Assembly: GCF_009741275.1 (NCBI RefSeq)
Contig: NZ_WOWS01000007.1
Location: forward strand, 83,564-147,563
DNA length: 64,000 nucleotides
Direction of reading: 5' to 3'
From: Winogradskyella endarachnes
GTDB taxonomy: Bacteria; Bacteroidota; Bacteroidia; Flavobacteriales; Flavobacteriaceae
Shown: positions 24,830 to 34,347 of the stretch, in pieces
Layout of the letters: each line of letters opens with the position of its first letter
Position numbering within the stretch: the stretch's first letter is position 1
The notes under the pieces: model-generated
Databases searched by the model: none
Seen by the model: only the letters and a program-made list of their open reading frames with translations
Told to the model about the DNA's origin: nothing
Program-made: the position numbers and the translations under genes

Positions 24830-25216
24830 ATGGAATGGTATTTAAAAGTCGTAAGAGATAATTACGCAAACTTTACAGGTAGAGCAAGACGTCAAGAATA
24901 TTGGATGTTTGTACTATTTAATATCCTTTTTGCTTTTGCAACTGTACTTGTTGCTGGTGCATTAGTTGCATTGACAGAAATAGGAGCATTTGCAGGCTTA
25001 TATTTTATTTATATATTAGGTATCATTATTCCTAGCTTAGCTGTAGCAGTAAGACGTTTACACGATATAGGAAAAAGTGGATGGTTTTACCTCGTAGCTT
25101 TAATACCTCTTGTGGGTGGAATTTGGCTAATTATTTTGTTCGCAACAGAAGGAGACAAAGGACCTAATGCTTATGGACCTGACCCAAAAGAAACAAATTC
25201 TACAGTTACTGTTTAA
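24830..25216 (+). CDS. DUF805 family inner-membrane protein
   Basis: 128 residues. It starts MEWYLKVVRDNYANFTGRARRQEYW, the DUF805 (YhaH/YhaI) signature, then three membrane segments, the RRLHDIGKSGW motif and a G-x-x-GPNxYGPDP tail. Role unknown although widespread. TATATTTG at 24793-24800 is a likely -7 element. Confidence 0.92.
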   Translation: MEWYLKVVRDNYANFTGRARRQEYWMFVLFNILFAFATVLVAGALVALTEIGAFAGLYFIYILGIIIPSLAVAVRRLHDIGKSGWFYLVALIPLVGGIWLIILFATEGDKGPNAYGPDPKETNSTVTV

Positions 25217-25257
25217 GTTTAGAAACTTTAAATAGAAGAATTAACAACTTATATTTG

Positions 25258-25292
25258 ATGCCTATTCTCATAAATTGAATAGGCATTTTTTT
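25258..25292 (+). terminator. Terminator behind the DUF805 gene
   Basis: ATGCCTATTC (25258-25267) pairs with GAATAGGCAT (25277-25286) and is followed by a T-run. A TATATTTG octamer (25250-25257) directly precedes it, echoing the layout at 24491-24524. Confidence 0.82.
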
Positions 25293-25312
25293 ATTCACAA
25301 TTATATTTAATA

Positions 25313-25768
25313 ATGTCATTAAACATTGTACTCATAGAACCTGAAATTCCAAACAACACTGGTAACATTGGTCGTTTGGCTTTAGCTTCAGGTTCTACCT
25401 TGCACTTAGTAAAACCTTTTGGATTTGAAATAGATGATAAACGTCTTAAACGCGCAGGGTTAGACTATTGGCAGCATCTCGAAGTTATTTACTATAATAA
25501 TATAGATGATTTTTTCAAAACTAATGAGAACGCAAAAATGGTGTTCTTATCAAGCCATGGAACACAAAGCCATTGGGACATTCAATTTGAAGACAATCTA
25601 TTCCTAGTCTTTGGAAAAGAGTCCGTTGGTTTACCAAAATCCTTATTAGAAGAACATAAATCTCAATTATTTAAAATTCCACTTTATAGTGATTCCATAA
25701 GAAGTTTAAATTTAGCGAATGCTGTAAGTATAATAGTGTATGAAGGCCTGAGGCAATTAAGAGCATAA
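25313..25768 (+). CDS. trmL: tRNA (cytidine/uridine-34-2'-O)-methyltransferase
   Basis: 151 residues, SPOUT fold. MSLNIVLIEPEIPNNTGNIGR, KPFGF, RAGLDYW, LVFGKESVGLP and SLNLANAVSIIVYEGLRQ are the TrmL/YibK motifs that form the knotted SAM site. It methylates the wobble ribose of leucine tRNAs. Stands alone. Confidence 0.96.
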   Translation: MSLNIVLIEPEIPNNTGNIGRLALASGSTLHLVKPFGFEIDDKRLKRAGLDYWQHLEVIYYNNIDDFFKTNENAKMVFLSSHGTQSHWDIQFEDNLFLVFGKESVGLPKSLLEEHKSQLFKIPLYSDSIRSLNLANAVSIIVYEGLRQLRA

Positions 25769-25851
25769 TTCAACAACTTATTAAATTAACTAAATTTTAA
25801 AGCTTTTTACCTTATATTGGTCTCAATATTGGATAATTAAAATTAAATATT

Positions 25852-26220
25852 ATGATTACAAAAACAATAAAAACCGGAATATTTTTGATAGCTATAGCAT
25901 CTTTCTCTTTTACAAATGCGCAACAAAAAATTGAAAAACAAGAAGTTCAGAATGAAAAAGCAATTAAAAGTTTTAAAACTTTTGACGCTGATTTTAATGA
26001 AGTTATCACTTTAAAGGAATTTAAAGTGGTAAAAATGAAAGAAAAAGCTTATAATGAATCTGTTACAAAAGAAAGCTTTTCTGAAATGGATACAGATAAA
26101 AATGGCTTTATAAGTATGAAAGAATATATTGTAGCCTTCGAAATGAAAAAGAAATCTGTAAAAAAGAGAGAATTAAAAAAGACTGAAAAAGACATTAATG
26201 CAACACTAAAAAAAGAGTAG
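25852..26220 (+). CDS. Exported EF-hand protein
   Basis: 122 residues with a signal peptide ending around NAQQ (residue 25). Two EF-hand loops: DADFNEVITLKEF (one substituted position) and a canonical DTDKNGFISMKEY. The C-terminal tail is very lysine-rich. Likely a periplasmic or surface calcium-binding protein of unknown partner. Confidence 0.88.
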   Translation: MITKTIKTGIFLIAIASFSFTNAQQKIEKQEVQNEKAIKSFKTFDADFNEVITLKEFKVVKMKEKAYNESVTKESFSEMDTDKNGFISMKEYIVAFEMKKKSVKKRELKKTEKDINATLKKE

Positions 26221-26243
26221 ATTTCAATTATTGCTTGAAACAT

Positions 26244-26275
26244 AAAAAAACCTCATTTCTAAATGAGGTTTTTTT
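26244..26275. terminator. Bidirectional terminator between convergent genes
   Basis: The stem is CCTCATTT/AAATGAGG flanked by A-run and T-run (26244-26258 with 26261-26275), giving a U-tract on both strands. It serves the EF-hand gene on plus and the VF530 operon on minus. Confidence 0.92.
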
Positions 26276-26288
26276 ATGCTAATTAGTT

Positions 26289-26522
26289 TTATTTTAAGTT
26301 GGGATTTTTTTCTAAATATGCCAAATACATTTGCTCAACTTTAGTTCTTGCCCAAGGAGTTCGCCTTAAAAATTTTAAACTAGATTTAACTGAAGGATTG
26401 TGTGTAAAACATCGAATATTAATCTGATAACCCATATATTCCCAACCATAATGAGCTTGTAACTCCGTAACAATATCAGCCAGTTTTTTACCATGCAAGG
26501 GGTTATTGGGTTGTGTAGACAT
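26289..26522 (-). CDS. VF530 family (DUF2132) protein
   Basis: 77 residues. [41 protein letters not shown] and [13 protein letters not shown] are the VF530 motifs. The family is a small helical domain proposed to bind DNA. It is co-directional with, and one base from, the next gene and 223 bases from the helicase. Confidence 0.93.
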   Translation of the reverse strand: MSTQPNNPLHGKKLADIVTELQAHYGWEYMGYQINIRCFTHNPSVKSSLKFLRRTPWARTKVEQMYLAYLEKNPNLK

Positions 26523-26523
26523 A

Positions 26524-26739
26524 TTAAAAACTATTTACTAATGCTTTAATTTTAACGGCTTTTTCAAAATGATTTAGTTGATGTGTTTTTATCCACCAAG
26601 TAGCAGCTTCCATCAACAATTCTGGAGTATCATTTTTGTTTTTAAAAAAAGCATAAATCGAGATGCCAACGTTAATGCCTTTTTGTGCAATTTTCTTATC
26701 GCAAACCTCTAATATTTTTTGTTTTAAACTATCAGTCAT
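26524..26739 (-). CDS. Small conserved hypothetical protein (DUF6500-like)
   Basis: 71 residues, helical: [21 protein letters not shown]...[22 protein letters not shown] associate this pattern with a small uncharacterised family found beside VF530 genes, but the family name is from memory. It sits between the VF530 gene and the helicase with gaps of 1 and 6 bases, so the three form an operon. Confidence 0.8.
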   Translation of the reverse strand: MTDSLKQKILEVCDKKIAQKGINVGISIYAFFKNKNDTPELLMEAATWWIKTHQLNHFEKAVKIKALVNSF

Positions 26740-26745
26740 TATAAT

Positions 26746-28044
26746 TTAATTACGTTTAGAATCTTTATTTCGGTTTCGGTTCCTACTATGATTTCTATTA
26801 GAATTTCTGTTATTTCCAGAACCTTTATTATTAGAATTTCTATTATTAGTTCTTCTACCTCTATTTTGATTTCTATTCTGACCTGGCTTTATTGGTTTAG
26901 TTGAAGCATTTGGGTCTGGTTCAAAACCTTCCACAATTTCTACTTCTATAGATTCTCCTATCAATTTCTCAATAGCTTTTAAATAACTCGTTTCATCTGC
27001 ACTAACTAAAGATAATGCTTGGCCTTCTGCGCCTGCTCTACCTGTTCTTCCAATTCTGTGTACGTAATCTTCAGAAACATTTGGTAATTCAAAATTTATA
27101 ACGTGTGGTAGTAACGGAATATCAATTCCTCTGGCTGCAATATCTGTAGCTACTAAAACCCTAACAGAACCGTTTTTAAAACCTGCTAAGGCCTTTGTTC
27201 TGGCACCTTGACTTTTATTTCCATGAATAGCTGCAGCTGTAATGCCTGCGCTAATCATCTTTTTACAAAGTTTATTAGCACCATGTTTGGTTCTAGTAAA
27301 AACTAAAACCTGTTTCCAGTTTCCTTCAGAAATCAATTTAATTATTAAACCTATCTTTTTACCTTTAGCAACTCTATAGACTTTTTGGTCTATAACTTCT
27401 ACAGCAGTATTTTGTCTTGCTGTTTCAACTTGAACTGGATTGTTTAAAATAGAATAAGCTAATTTCTTAATATCTTTAGAGAATGTTGCAGAGAATAGAA
27501 GGTTTTGTCGCTTGTCTGGCATCAACGTCATGACACGTTCAATATCACGTAAAAATCCCATATCTAACATTCTATCTGCCTCATCTAAAACAAATATTTC
27601 TATACGTTTTAAAGATAATGCACCTTGATTGTGTAAATCTATTAATCGTCCTGGTGTTGCGATTAATACATCAACACCTTTTCTAATGGTTGCGATTTGC
27701 GGTTTTTGATTAACACCACCAAAAATCACAGCACTTCTTATATTTAGAAATTCGCTATATTCCTTTACATTAGTATGCACCTGAGCCGCTAATTCTCGCG
27801 TAGGTGTTAAAATTAATGCTCTTATAGGTCTGTATTTCTGCTTAGGATTTTCAGATAAGAAATGTAATAATGGTAATGTAAAACCTGCAGTTTTACCTGT
27901 TCCGGTTTGTGCAGAAGCTAAGACGTCTTTTCCTTCTAAAACTAAAGGAATGGCTTTTGCTTGTATTGGAGATGGTGTTTCATATCCTTTTTTACGGATT
28001 GCTTTTAATAACGGCTCAGATAAGCCCAATTCTCTAAATGACAT
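26746..28044 (-). CDS. DEAD-box RNA helicase, RhlE-like
   Basis: 432 residues. Q-motif at the N-terminus ([19 protein letters not shown]), Walker A AQTGTGKT (45-52), DEAD (154-157), SAT and [10 protein letters not shown]. The tail (about 375-432) is low-complexity Arg/Asn/Ser and probably binds RNA. RhlE helicases act in ribosome assembly, RNA decay and cold adaptation. Heads the operon with two small genes. Confidence 0.94.
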   Translation of the reverse strand: MSFRELGLSEPLLKAIRKKGYETPSPIQAKAIPLVLEGKDVLASAQTGTGKTAGFTLPLLHFLSENPKQKYRPIRALILTPTRELAAQVHTNVKEYSEFLNIRSAVIFGGVNQKPQIATIRKGVDVLIATPGRLIDLHNQGALSLKRIEIFVLDEADRMLDMGFLRDIERVMTLMPDKRQNLLFSATFSKDIKKLAYSILNNPVQVETARQNTAVEVIDQKVYRVAKGKKIGLIIKLISEGNWKQVLVFTRTKHGANKLCKKMISAGITAAAIHGNKSQGARTKALAGFKNGSVRVLVATDIAARGIDIPLLPHVINFELPNVSEDYVHRIGRTGRAGAEGQALSLVSADETSYLKAIEKLIGESIEVEIVEGFEPDPNASTKPIKPGQNRNQNRGRRTNNRNSNNKGSGNNRNSNRNHSRNRNRNKDSKRN

Positions 28045-28211
28045 ATATAGTGTTTATGAAGCAAACTCTATATCTTCTTTAGGTCACTCCTTTAATTTGG
28101 CGCGAAGTTACAGCTAATTTATTCTACAGAGCCTGTCTCATCAACTTTCTTAATATTTATATTAACTTTAGTGTTGTTATAAAGTTGAAAACATTGATTT
28201 TAATACCAAAA

Positions 28212-28763
28212 ATGAATTTTAATCCCTTTCCTGTACTAACTTCAGAATATCTAATATTAAGAAAAGTTGAAGAATCAGATAACTATACAATACTACATTT
28301 ACGTTCAGACAAAATAATTAATCAATACATAAAAAGACCAGAACATAGACAGACCAAATCAATTACCGATGCGTTAAACTTTATAAAAACACAGCATAAA
28401 AACTTAGAAAACAATGTTTCTATTGTTTGGGGAATTACCCTAAAAGACCAATCAGAACTCATAGGTACTATTTGCTTATGGAATTTCTCAGAAAACAAAA
28501 AAGTCGCAGAAGTTGGTTATGATTTAAAGACCGAATTTCATAACAAAGGCATTATGACTGAAGCTTTAAACTTGGTTCTCAACTTTGGATTTAAACAATT
28601 AAAACTTCAAAAAATTGAAGCCTTTACCCATTTCAAAAATGAAAGCTCTAAACGGCTTTTAACTAAAAATGGATTTATATTAAACCCAATAAGAAAAGAT
28701 TTAGATAATGATTTTAATTTAATTTATGAGAATTTTAAAGACACTTTAAACAGTGAATTATAG
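28212..28763 (+). CDS. GNAT acetyltransferase, RimJ/RimL type
   Basis: 183 residues from ATG 28212 (MNFNPFPVLTSEYLILR); an upstream TTG at 28185 gives nine extra residues and is less likely. The fold shows LILRKVEESD, GTICLWNFSENKKVAEVGYDL, the acetyl-CoA loop FHNKGIMTEAL, and a KNESSKRLLTKNGF end. Substrate unknown: ribosomal protein N-termini or small molecules. Its last six bases overlap the convergent gene. Confidence 0.9.
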   Translation: MNFNPFPVLTSEYLILRKVEESDNYTILHLRSDKIINQYIKRPEHRQTKSITDALNFIKTQHKNLENNVSIVWGITLKDQSELIGTICLWNFSENKKVAEVGYDLKTEFHNKGIMTEALNLVLNFGFKQLKLQKIEAFTHFKNESSKRLLTKNGFILNPIRKDLDNDFNLIYENFKDTLNSEL

Positions 28764-29480
28764 AGATTTTAGCAAACGCTCCACCTCAGTAATTGTACTT
28801 CTGTATAGACGTTGATTAGGTTTGGTCATATGCTTAGATTCTTCCGAGATTTCATTTAATAAATCCTTACCTTCTGCTGTTCTATTATTTTCTATGAAGA
28901 ATTTTGCCAATTCTAAACGTTCATTGTAGTTAGAATACGGTCTATCGATTTGTCTTAATTGCGCCTCAGCTTGCTCTAATTGACCTAATTCTTTTAATGC
29001 TAAACCATAACAAAATTGTTGTTTAGACGCGTTAAATTCTGGTTTGGATTTTATCACTTCTACACTATCTAAAACTCCAGCATAATCTTGTAATTTAAAA
29101 TAACACAAAATGAGTTGTTGATGTGCATATAGATTATTTTGAGACCTATCTTTTAAAGTCTGCTTATATTGATTTATTGCATTAGGCATGTCATTAATAG
29201 CAAAATAAGCATCTGCTAAATCAATTCTATTGGTATACGTATCTGAAAATTCTAACTTCTTTTCTAAGTCCTTTATTTTCTTAGTTGGGTTGATAATAGA
29301 AGTTAGTTCATTTTGAATTTTATCGGCATCATTCTTATTATAAACTTCTGTAATAATGTAAATAATTGAACCTATAACAGGAATAAAAAAAATGAGAAAA
29401 AACCAATAATAAGGTTTGTGATTTTTATAAACGTGATAAATACAAAATGCCTGAAGCGCAACTATTAAATAGTAAAACAT
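28758..29480 (-). CDS. Membrane-anchored tetratricopeptide-repeat protein
   Basis: 240 residues. Two N-terminal membrane segments (about 1-18 and 24-45, PLDc_N-like with YWFFLIFFIPVIGSIIY) precede TPR-type helical repeats from about 80 to 235. Likely a scaffold at the inner membrane; no enzymatic motif. Tail-to-tail overlap of six bases with the acetyltransferase. Confidence 0.85.
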   Translation of the reverse strand: MFYYLIVALQAFCIYHVYKNHKPYYWFFLIFFIPVIGSIIYIITEVYNKNDADKIQNELTSIINPTKKIKDLEKKLEFSDTYTNRIDLADAYFAINDMPNAINQYKQTLKDRSQNNLYAHQQLILCYFKLQDYAGVLDSVEVIKSKPEFNASKQQFCYGLALKELGQLEQAEAQLRQIDRPYSNYNERLELAKFFIENNRTAEGKDLLNEISEESKHMTKPNQRLYRSTITEVERLLKSL

Positions 29481-29510
29481 GATTTAGAATTAGGTATCTA
29501 AATATAGTAA

Positions 29511-30269
29511 CTATCTTGTAAACACCAATTCATTTTCCGAAGATAATTCTTCACTAAATCCGTAGTTTTCTAAATTAAATCCTTTAACATCATCTATAGT
29601 TTTTGCATCTGTATCTATGATGTATCTTGCCATTAATCCTCTCGCTAATTTGGCGAAAATGGCAACTATTTTATACTGTCCGTTTTTAAATTCTTTAAAA
29701 GCTACATTAACAACAGGTACTTTTAAAGCCTTTGTGTCTATGGCTTTAAAATACTCGTTACTTGCCAAGTTTAGAAAAAGCTCATCATCTTCTAATTCAT
29801 CGTTTAGCGCTTTTGTGATTTTCTTTTTCCAGAATTCGTATAAATTTTTGTTTTTACCAACTGGCATTTTAGTTCCCATTTCTAATCGGTAAGGCTGAAT
29901 TAAATCTAATGGTTTTAAAACACCATATAAACCAGATAATATTCTAACCGTATCTTCTACTTTATCTAATTTATCAGTATCAATTGTATAAGCATCTAAT
30001 CCTCTATAAACGTCGCCACTGAATGCATATATGGCTTGCCTAGCATTGTCTGCTGTAAATGGTAAAGCCCATTCTTGGTTACGCTCGTAATTTAATTGCC
30101 CTAAATTATCTGAAATGTGCATCAGTTTAGATAAACTTTTTGCGGATTTCTTTTTTAATACTTTATTTAATCGTTCTGATTCTGCTAAAAATAGACTTTC
30201 TGTTGTTTTAGTCGTTGGTAAATTACTTTCGTAATCTAAAGATTTTGCTGGTGATAGTACTAATTTCAT
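29511..30269 (-). CDS. yaaA: Peroxide stress protein YaaA
   Basis: 252 residues. [14 protein letters not shown], the family start, plus [27 protein letters not shown] and the late [12 protein letters not shown] block. YaaA lowers free iron and oxidative DNA damage under peroxide stress. Gene is 30 bases behind the TPR gene on the same strand. Confidence 0.95.
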   Translation of the reverse strand: MKLVLSPAKSLDYESNLPTTKTTESLFLAESERLNKVLKKKSAKSLSKLMHISDNLGQLNYERNQEWALPFTADNARQAIYAFSGDVYRGLDAYTIDTDKLDKVEDTVRILSGLYGVLKPLDLIQPYRLEMGTKMPVGKNKNLYEFWKKKITKALNDELEDDELFLNLASNEYFKAIDTKALKVPVVNVAFKEFKNGQYKIVAIFAKLARGLMARYIIDTDAKTIDDVKGFNLENYGFSEELSSENELVFTR

Positions 30270-30472
30270 ATATTTTGTACTGCTATGGCAGATTTTTTAT
30301 TTGGAGTTATACGCTTCTTCTTTTTCAGTAGTAAAAATACAATGTATCTAAATGATTTTCTAACAAATATCAATACTAAAATTGATATCGCTATAAAAAA
30401 TAACTATGGAAACACAATTACGAATTGAAAAAACAAATAATAGTTCTATTCTATCGGACAGATTAAATTCAC

Positions 30473-30596
30473 TAACGCTGGGAAAGCGCGTTAAGGATGG
30501 AAACGGCATCCTTTTTTGAGGCACGAAAAAAGATATAGTGGACAGCCTGGTTATTTTTTCCTGCAAGGTTTAATACCTTGTAGGAAAAAATAAAAC
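30473..30596 (+). repeat. Structured intergenic region with three hairpins
   Basis: In the 408-base gap between yaaA and rluD. First hairpin TAACGC/GCGTTA (30473-30478 with 30488-30493). Second, terminator-like, AAGGATG/CATCCTT with six T (30493-30517). Third, a long stem of TTTTTTCCTGCAAGG (30555-30569) with CCTTGTAGGAAAAAA (one G-U pair) ending about 30591. The GC level and repetitive feel differ from neighbouring spacers. I recall similar sequences in other flavobacterial genomes but cannot verify. The ORF on the minus strand here is not convincing. Confidence 0.65.
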
Positions 30597-30677
30597 GCCC
30601 AAAACATATCATTTTAGACGTTCCTTAATCTTTGTAAAATCTAATTTTGAGATTCCTGCCGTCGCAGCAATTTGGTA

Positions 30678-31715
30678 CTAATCGTTGGCATGCTTTGCAT
30701 AATGTCTCCACTTCTCTAAACATTGTGCGATATCTTCAGGAATTTCAGATTCAAACTTCATAAATTCTCCTGTGGTTGGATGTACAAAACCAAGTGTTTT
30801 GGCATGTAAGGCTTGTCTCGGCAAAATCTTAAAACAGTTTTCTACAAACTGCTTGTACTTTGTAAATGTTGTACCCTTTAAGATGCGCTCACCTCCATAA
30901 CGTTCGTCGTTAAAAAGGGTATGGCCAATATGTTTCATGTGCACACGGATTTGATGTGTACGTCCTGTTTCGAGCTTACAACTTACCAACGTTACATAAC
31001 CCAAACGTTCTAAAACTTTAAAGTGTGTAATGGCTGGCTTACCTTTTTCTTCTTCGTCTTCTAAAAAAACTGTGTTTTGTAATCTATTTTTGGGATGACG
31101 ACCAATATTGCCTTCAATAGTGCCTTCGTCCTCTTTTATATTTCCCCAAACAAGTGCTACATATTCGCGCTCACTCGTCTTTTTTGCGAACTGATTAGAG
31201 AGATGCGCCATGGCTTGTTCGGTTTTGGCAACCACTAACAATCCGCTTGTATCTTTATCTATTCTATGCACCAAACCTGGCCGTTCGCTTGAGTTGTTTG
31301 GTAGATTTTCAAAATGAAAAATCAATCCATTAATCAACGTACCAGAATAGTTACCGTGTCCTGGATGCACCACCATACCAGCTGGTTTGTTAACTACGAG
31401 CAAATCATCATCTTCGTAAACAATATCTATAGGAATATCTTCTGCAATTAAAAGATTTTCGTGTGGTGGATGCTCAAACTTTACAGTGATATAATCGTTT
31501 GGTTTTACCTTGTAATTAGATTTTACAGGTACATCGTTCACAAAAATACTTCCGTCTTTTGCTGCAGCTTGAATTTTATTACGCGTAGCGTTTTCTATAA
31601 AATTCATTAAGTATTTATCGATACGAAGAGGTTGCTGACCAGCGACTACTCTAAAAGCATGATGCTCATAAAGCTCGTTTTCTTCGTCGTCTGAAATAGG
31701 AGGAATATTTGGCAT
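30678..31715 (-). CDS. rluD: Ribosomal large-subunit pseudouridine synthase RluD
   Basis: 345 residues. An S4 RNA-binding domain (about 20-95, RIDKYLMNFIENATRNKIQ) is followed by the RluA-type catalytic domain with HRIDKDTSGLLVVAKT (catalytic Asp). It modifies uridines in helix 69 of 23S rRNA (by family). Directly behind the PASTA protein gene with a nine-base gap. Confidence 0.95.
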   Translation of the reverse strand: MPNIPPISDDEENELYEHHAFRVVAGQQPLRIDKYLMNFIENATRNKIQAAAKDGSIFVNDVPVKSNYKVKPNDYITVKFEHPPHENLLIAEDIPIDIVYEDDDLLVVNKPAGMVVHPGHGNYSGTLINGLIFHFENLPNNSSERPGLVHRIDKDTSGLLVVAKTEQAMAHLSNQFAKKTSEREYVALVWGNIKEDEGTIEGNIGRHPKNRLQNTVFLEDEEEKGKPAITHFKVLERLGYVTLVSCKLETGRTHQIRVHMKHIGHTLFNDERYGGERILKGTTFTKYKQFVENCFKILPRQALHAKTLGFVHPTTGEFMKFESEIPEDIAQCLEKWRHYAKHAND

Positions 31716-31724
31716 TGATTTAAT

Positions 31725-32273
31725 TTATAATTTACCGTTGCCTAACACCAAATCTATCTTAGACGTTAGAGGTAATTTTGTACCAGCTTTTAGAGGTTTA
31801 CCTTGGTACGACATAGACATTACCCCTTCTCCAATAGCATCTTTATAGGTAATTTCTCCAACTGTAAAACCTAAAGCTTCTAATTGTGGTTTTGCTTGTC
31901 TAAAAGTAAATTTTAAAATATTTGGTACTTCTACTTTTCGGTAACCAGAAGGATTTAAAATTAAGTAAATCTTTCTATTTTCTTTTACTTGAGAACCTGC
32001 AGCTGGTTTTTGCTCTATTACAGAATATTTTGGATACTTTGGATTAAAATTAGCTGAATCTTGAATTTTTAGTCTTAAGTCTAAATCTTTTAATTCTATA
32101 CCAACAGTTTCTAAAGATTTACCTTTTAAATCTGGTACAATTACAAATTCTCCATGATTGGTTGTAATATTTAACCATTTTAAAACAATAAAACAGATTA
32201 CAACAAGCGCCACAATGGCCAATGCAATTTGTTTAAAAAACACTTTACTAGTAAGAAACTTAACTAAACTCAT
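31725..32273 (-). CDS. Membrane-anchored PASTA-domain protein
   Basis: 182 residues. One N-terminal transmembrane helix (about 15-35) and two PASTA units (about 43-112, 113-182; VPDLKGKSLETVGIEL and VPNILKFTFRQAKPQL). PASTA domains usually sit on Ser/Thr kinases or penicillin-binding proteins, but neither is attached here. It faces the divergent ddl gene, so a cell-wall role is a reasonable inference. Confidence 0.92.
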   Translation of the reverse strand: MSLVKFLTSKVFFKQIALAIVALVVICFIVLKWLNITTNHGEFVIVPDLKGKSLETVGIELKDLDLRLKIQDSANFNPKYPKYSVIEQKPAAGSQVKENRKIYLILNPSGYRKVEVPNILKFTFRQAKPQLEALGFTVGEITYKDAIGEGVMSMSYQGKPLKAGTKLPLTSKIDLVLGNGKL

Positions 32274-32437
32274 AAGCTTATATAATTGTGGACAAAACTA
32301 AGAAATTCTAACGTTATTTTAACGTCTCGCAAATAAAATACGTATCAACAAGAGATTTAGTTTATAAAAAATAAATTATACATTTACACTATCGCTTATT
32401 TAAACTAATATAAACCCAGTTATTTGGGCTATTAAAA

Positions 32438-33418
32438 ATGAAAAAAAATATTGCAATTATAATGGGAGGCTATTCTAGCGAATACAAGATTTCCCTAAAA
32501 AGTGGTAACGTGGTTTACAATACCTTAGATAAGACTAAGTATAACGCTTTTCGCATTCATATTTTTAAAGAGAAATGGGTTTTTGTTAATGACCGAGATG
32601 AAGAAATTTCAGTTGATAAAAATGATTTTTCTGTTGTTATAAATGGTACAAAAATTACTTTCGATTGTGTGTTTAACGCCATACATGGTTCGCCAGGTGA
32701 AGATGGTTTTATGCAAGCTTATTTTGAATTATTAAACATTCCGCAAACCAGCTGCAATATGTACCAAGCTGCATTAACTTATAATAAGCGCGATTTATTA
32801 GCTACCTTAAAACCTTACGGTATTAAAACGGCTGAAAGTTATCCGCTTAACCTTGGAGACCAAATAGATGAAGATGTTATTATCGCCAAAGTTGGTTTGC
32901 CTTGTTTTGTAAAAGCAAATAAAGCTGGTAGTAGTTTTGGTGTTTCTAAAGTGTATAAAAAGGAAGAATTACAAGCTGCAATAGACAACTCTTTTAAAGA
33001 AGATAATGAAATTATTATTGAGCAATTTTTAGATGGTGTTGAAGTCTCAGTTGGTGTTATTTCTTATAAAGGCGAAACTTTAGTTTTACCAATTACAGAG
33101 ATTGTTTCTGAGAATGACTTCTTTGATTACCAAGCTAAATACGAAGGAAAATCTCAAGAAATCACACCTGCTCGTATTACAGATGATTATGCCAACAAAG
33201 TAAATACTGAAGCTAAACGCATCTATGAAATTTTAAAAATGAAAGGGTTCTCTAGAAGTGAATTTATCTTTAAAAACGATGAGCCTTATTTACTAGAAGT
33301 CAATACTGTACCAGGTTTAACCAACGAAAGTATTTTACCACAACAAGCTGCTAAAGCAGGTATTAGTATGGCTGCTTTGTTTGAAAATGCTATTGAAGAG
33401 ACTATCAATAAAATATAA
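32438..33418 (+). CDS. ddl: D-alanine-D-alanine ligase
   Basis: 326 residues, ATP-grasp. IAIIMGGYSSEYKISLKSG at the N-terminus, NAIHGSPGEDGFMQAYFEL, FVKANKAGSSFGVSKV, and LLEVNTVPGLTNES near the end. It makes D-Ala-D-Ala for peptidoglycan. A TACATTTA element (32379-32386) may be the -7 box. Confidence 0.96.
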   Translation: MKKNIAIIMGGYSSEYKISLKSGNVVYNTLDKTKYNAFRIHIFKEKWVFVNDRDEEISVDKNDFSVVINGTKITFDCVFNAIHGSPGEDGFMQAYFELLNIPQTSCNMYQAALTYNKRDLLATLKPYGIKTAESYPLNLGDQIDEDVIIAKVGLPCFVKANKAGSSFGVSKVYKKEELQAAIDNSFKEDNEIIIEQFLDGVEVSVGVISYKGETLVLPITEIVSENDFFDYQAKYEGKSQEITPARITDDYANKVNTEAKRIYEILKMKGFSRSEFIFKNDEPYLLEVNTVPGLTNESILPQQAAKAGISMAALFENAIEETINKI

Positions 33419-33428
33419 AACAATAATT

Positions 33429-34310
33429 ATGAATAAACTATCTTATCTAATATTTGGCTCTATTATTACATCAATGTTTTGCTTTTCTCAACAAGATTTA
33501 ATTCCTCTAAAGTTTGATACAAAATATTATAACGCTATAGATAAATGGGTTGCTTTTCCTAAAACAGAAAAAGATTCTACCTATACTTTAGGTTTCATTT
33601 ACATAGATGAAATGGCAGGTTTTACTTTTAATTTTGAAAATTCTTTTACTATTAAAAATAACATATTAATACCAGCAAAAAAGGATAGTATTTTAAATAC
33701 AACGTCTTTAAAAAGCAGACTTAGTACAAATACAAAAAATGTTGCCATAATTAACGAGGAACAAATAAAAGAGCTAAACTTACCATCAACACCTGCTTGG
33801 TTAGAAATTTACAAAAATAATGAAGACTCTGTAGAATACCTTAAACAAATTGGTTATCACTATAATCATATTGGTGCAAGTACTAACGCCATAGAACCAT
33901 TATTAAAAGCCTATAACAAGCAACCTCATTATAAAGGATTAGAATTTGAGCTCGCCTTTGCATTTAATGCTACCAAACAATTTAAAAAAGCAATACCTGT
34001 TTTAGAAAAAGCAATAGCAAACAAAAATAATGATCAACTCATATATAAAGAATTAGGGTACGCCTTAATGAATATAGAAGAATACGACAAAGCTGAAAAT
34101 GCATTCAATGAAGGTATAAAAAATGCAAAAGACAATAATATTAAAGTAGAAATGGCAATAAATATGTGTTCTCTTTATTTCAATAATAAGAACGAAAAAA
34201 AATATAATAAATGGATAAAAATAGCAAAACAATATATTGACGAAACCTCACAATTTTCAAAGTATATTGACTATTTTGAAAGTGAATGGCAAAAGCAAAA
34301 AAAACATTAA
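33429..34310 (+). CDS. Exported TPR protein
   Basis: 293 residues from ATG 33429 (MNKLSYLIFGSIITSMFCFS, a signal peptide). The in-frame ATG at 33381 lies inside ddl and is rejected. The C-terminal half (about 140-280) has three to four TPR units, for example YKELGYALMNIEEYDKAENAF. Function unknown. Starts ten bases after ddl, so co-transcribed with it. Confidence 0.85.
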   Translation: MNKLSYLIFGSIITSMFCFSQQDLIPLKFDTKYYNAIDKWVAFPKTEKDSTYTLGFIYIDEMAGFTFNFENSFTIKNNILIPAKKDSILNTTSLKSRLSTNTKNVAIINEEQIKELNLPSTPAWLEIYKNNEDSVEYLKQIGYHYNHIGASTNAIEPLLKAYNKQPHYKGLEFELAFAFNATKQFKKAIPVLEKAIANKNNDQLIYKELGYALMNIEEYDKAENAFNEGIKNAKDNNIKVEMAINMCSLYFNNKNEKKYNKWIKIAKQYIDETSQFSKYIDYFESEWQKQKKH

Positions 34311-34347
34311 GTTTCTTATCTTTAACAAAGAAATTACAAAGTAAAAA

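Noticed and set aside
30360..30566. Minus-strand ORF of 68 codons in the yaaA-rluD spacer
   Set aside because: It spans two hairpins with a terminator-like stem, and the peptide is not convincing.
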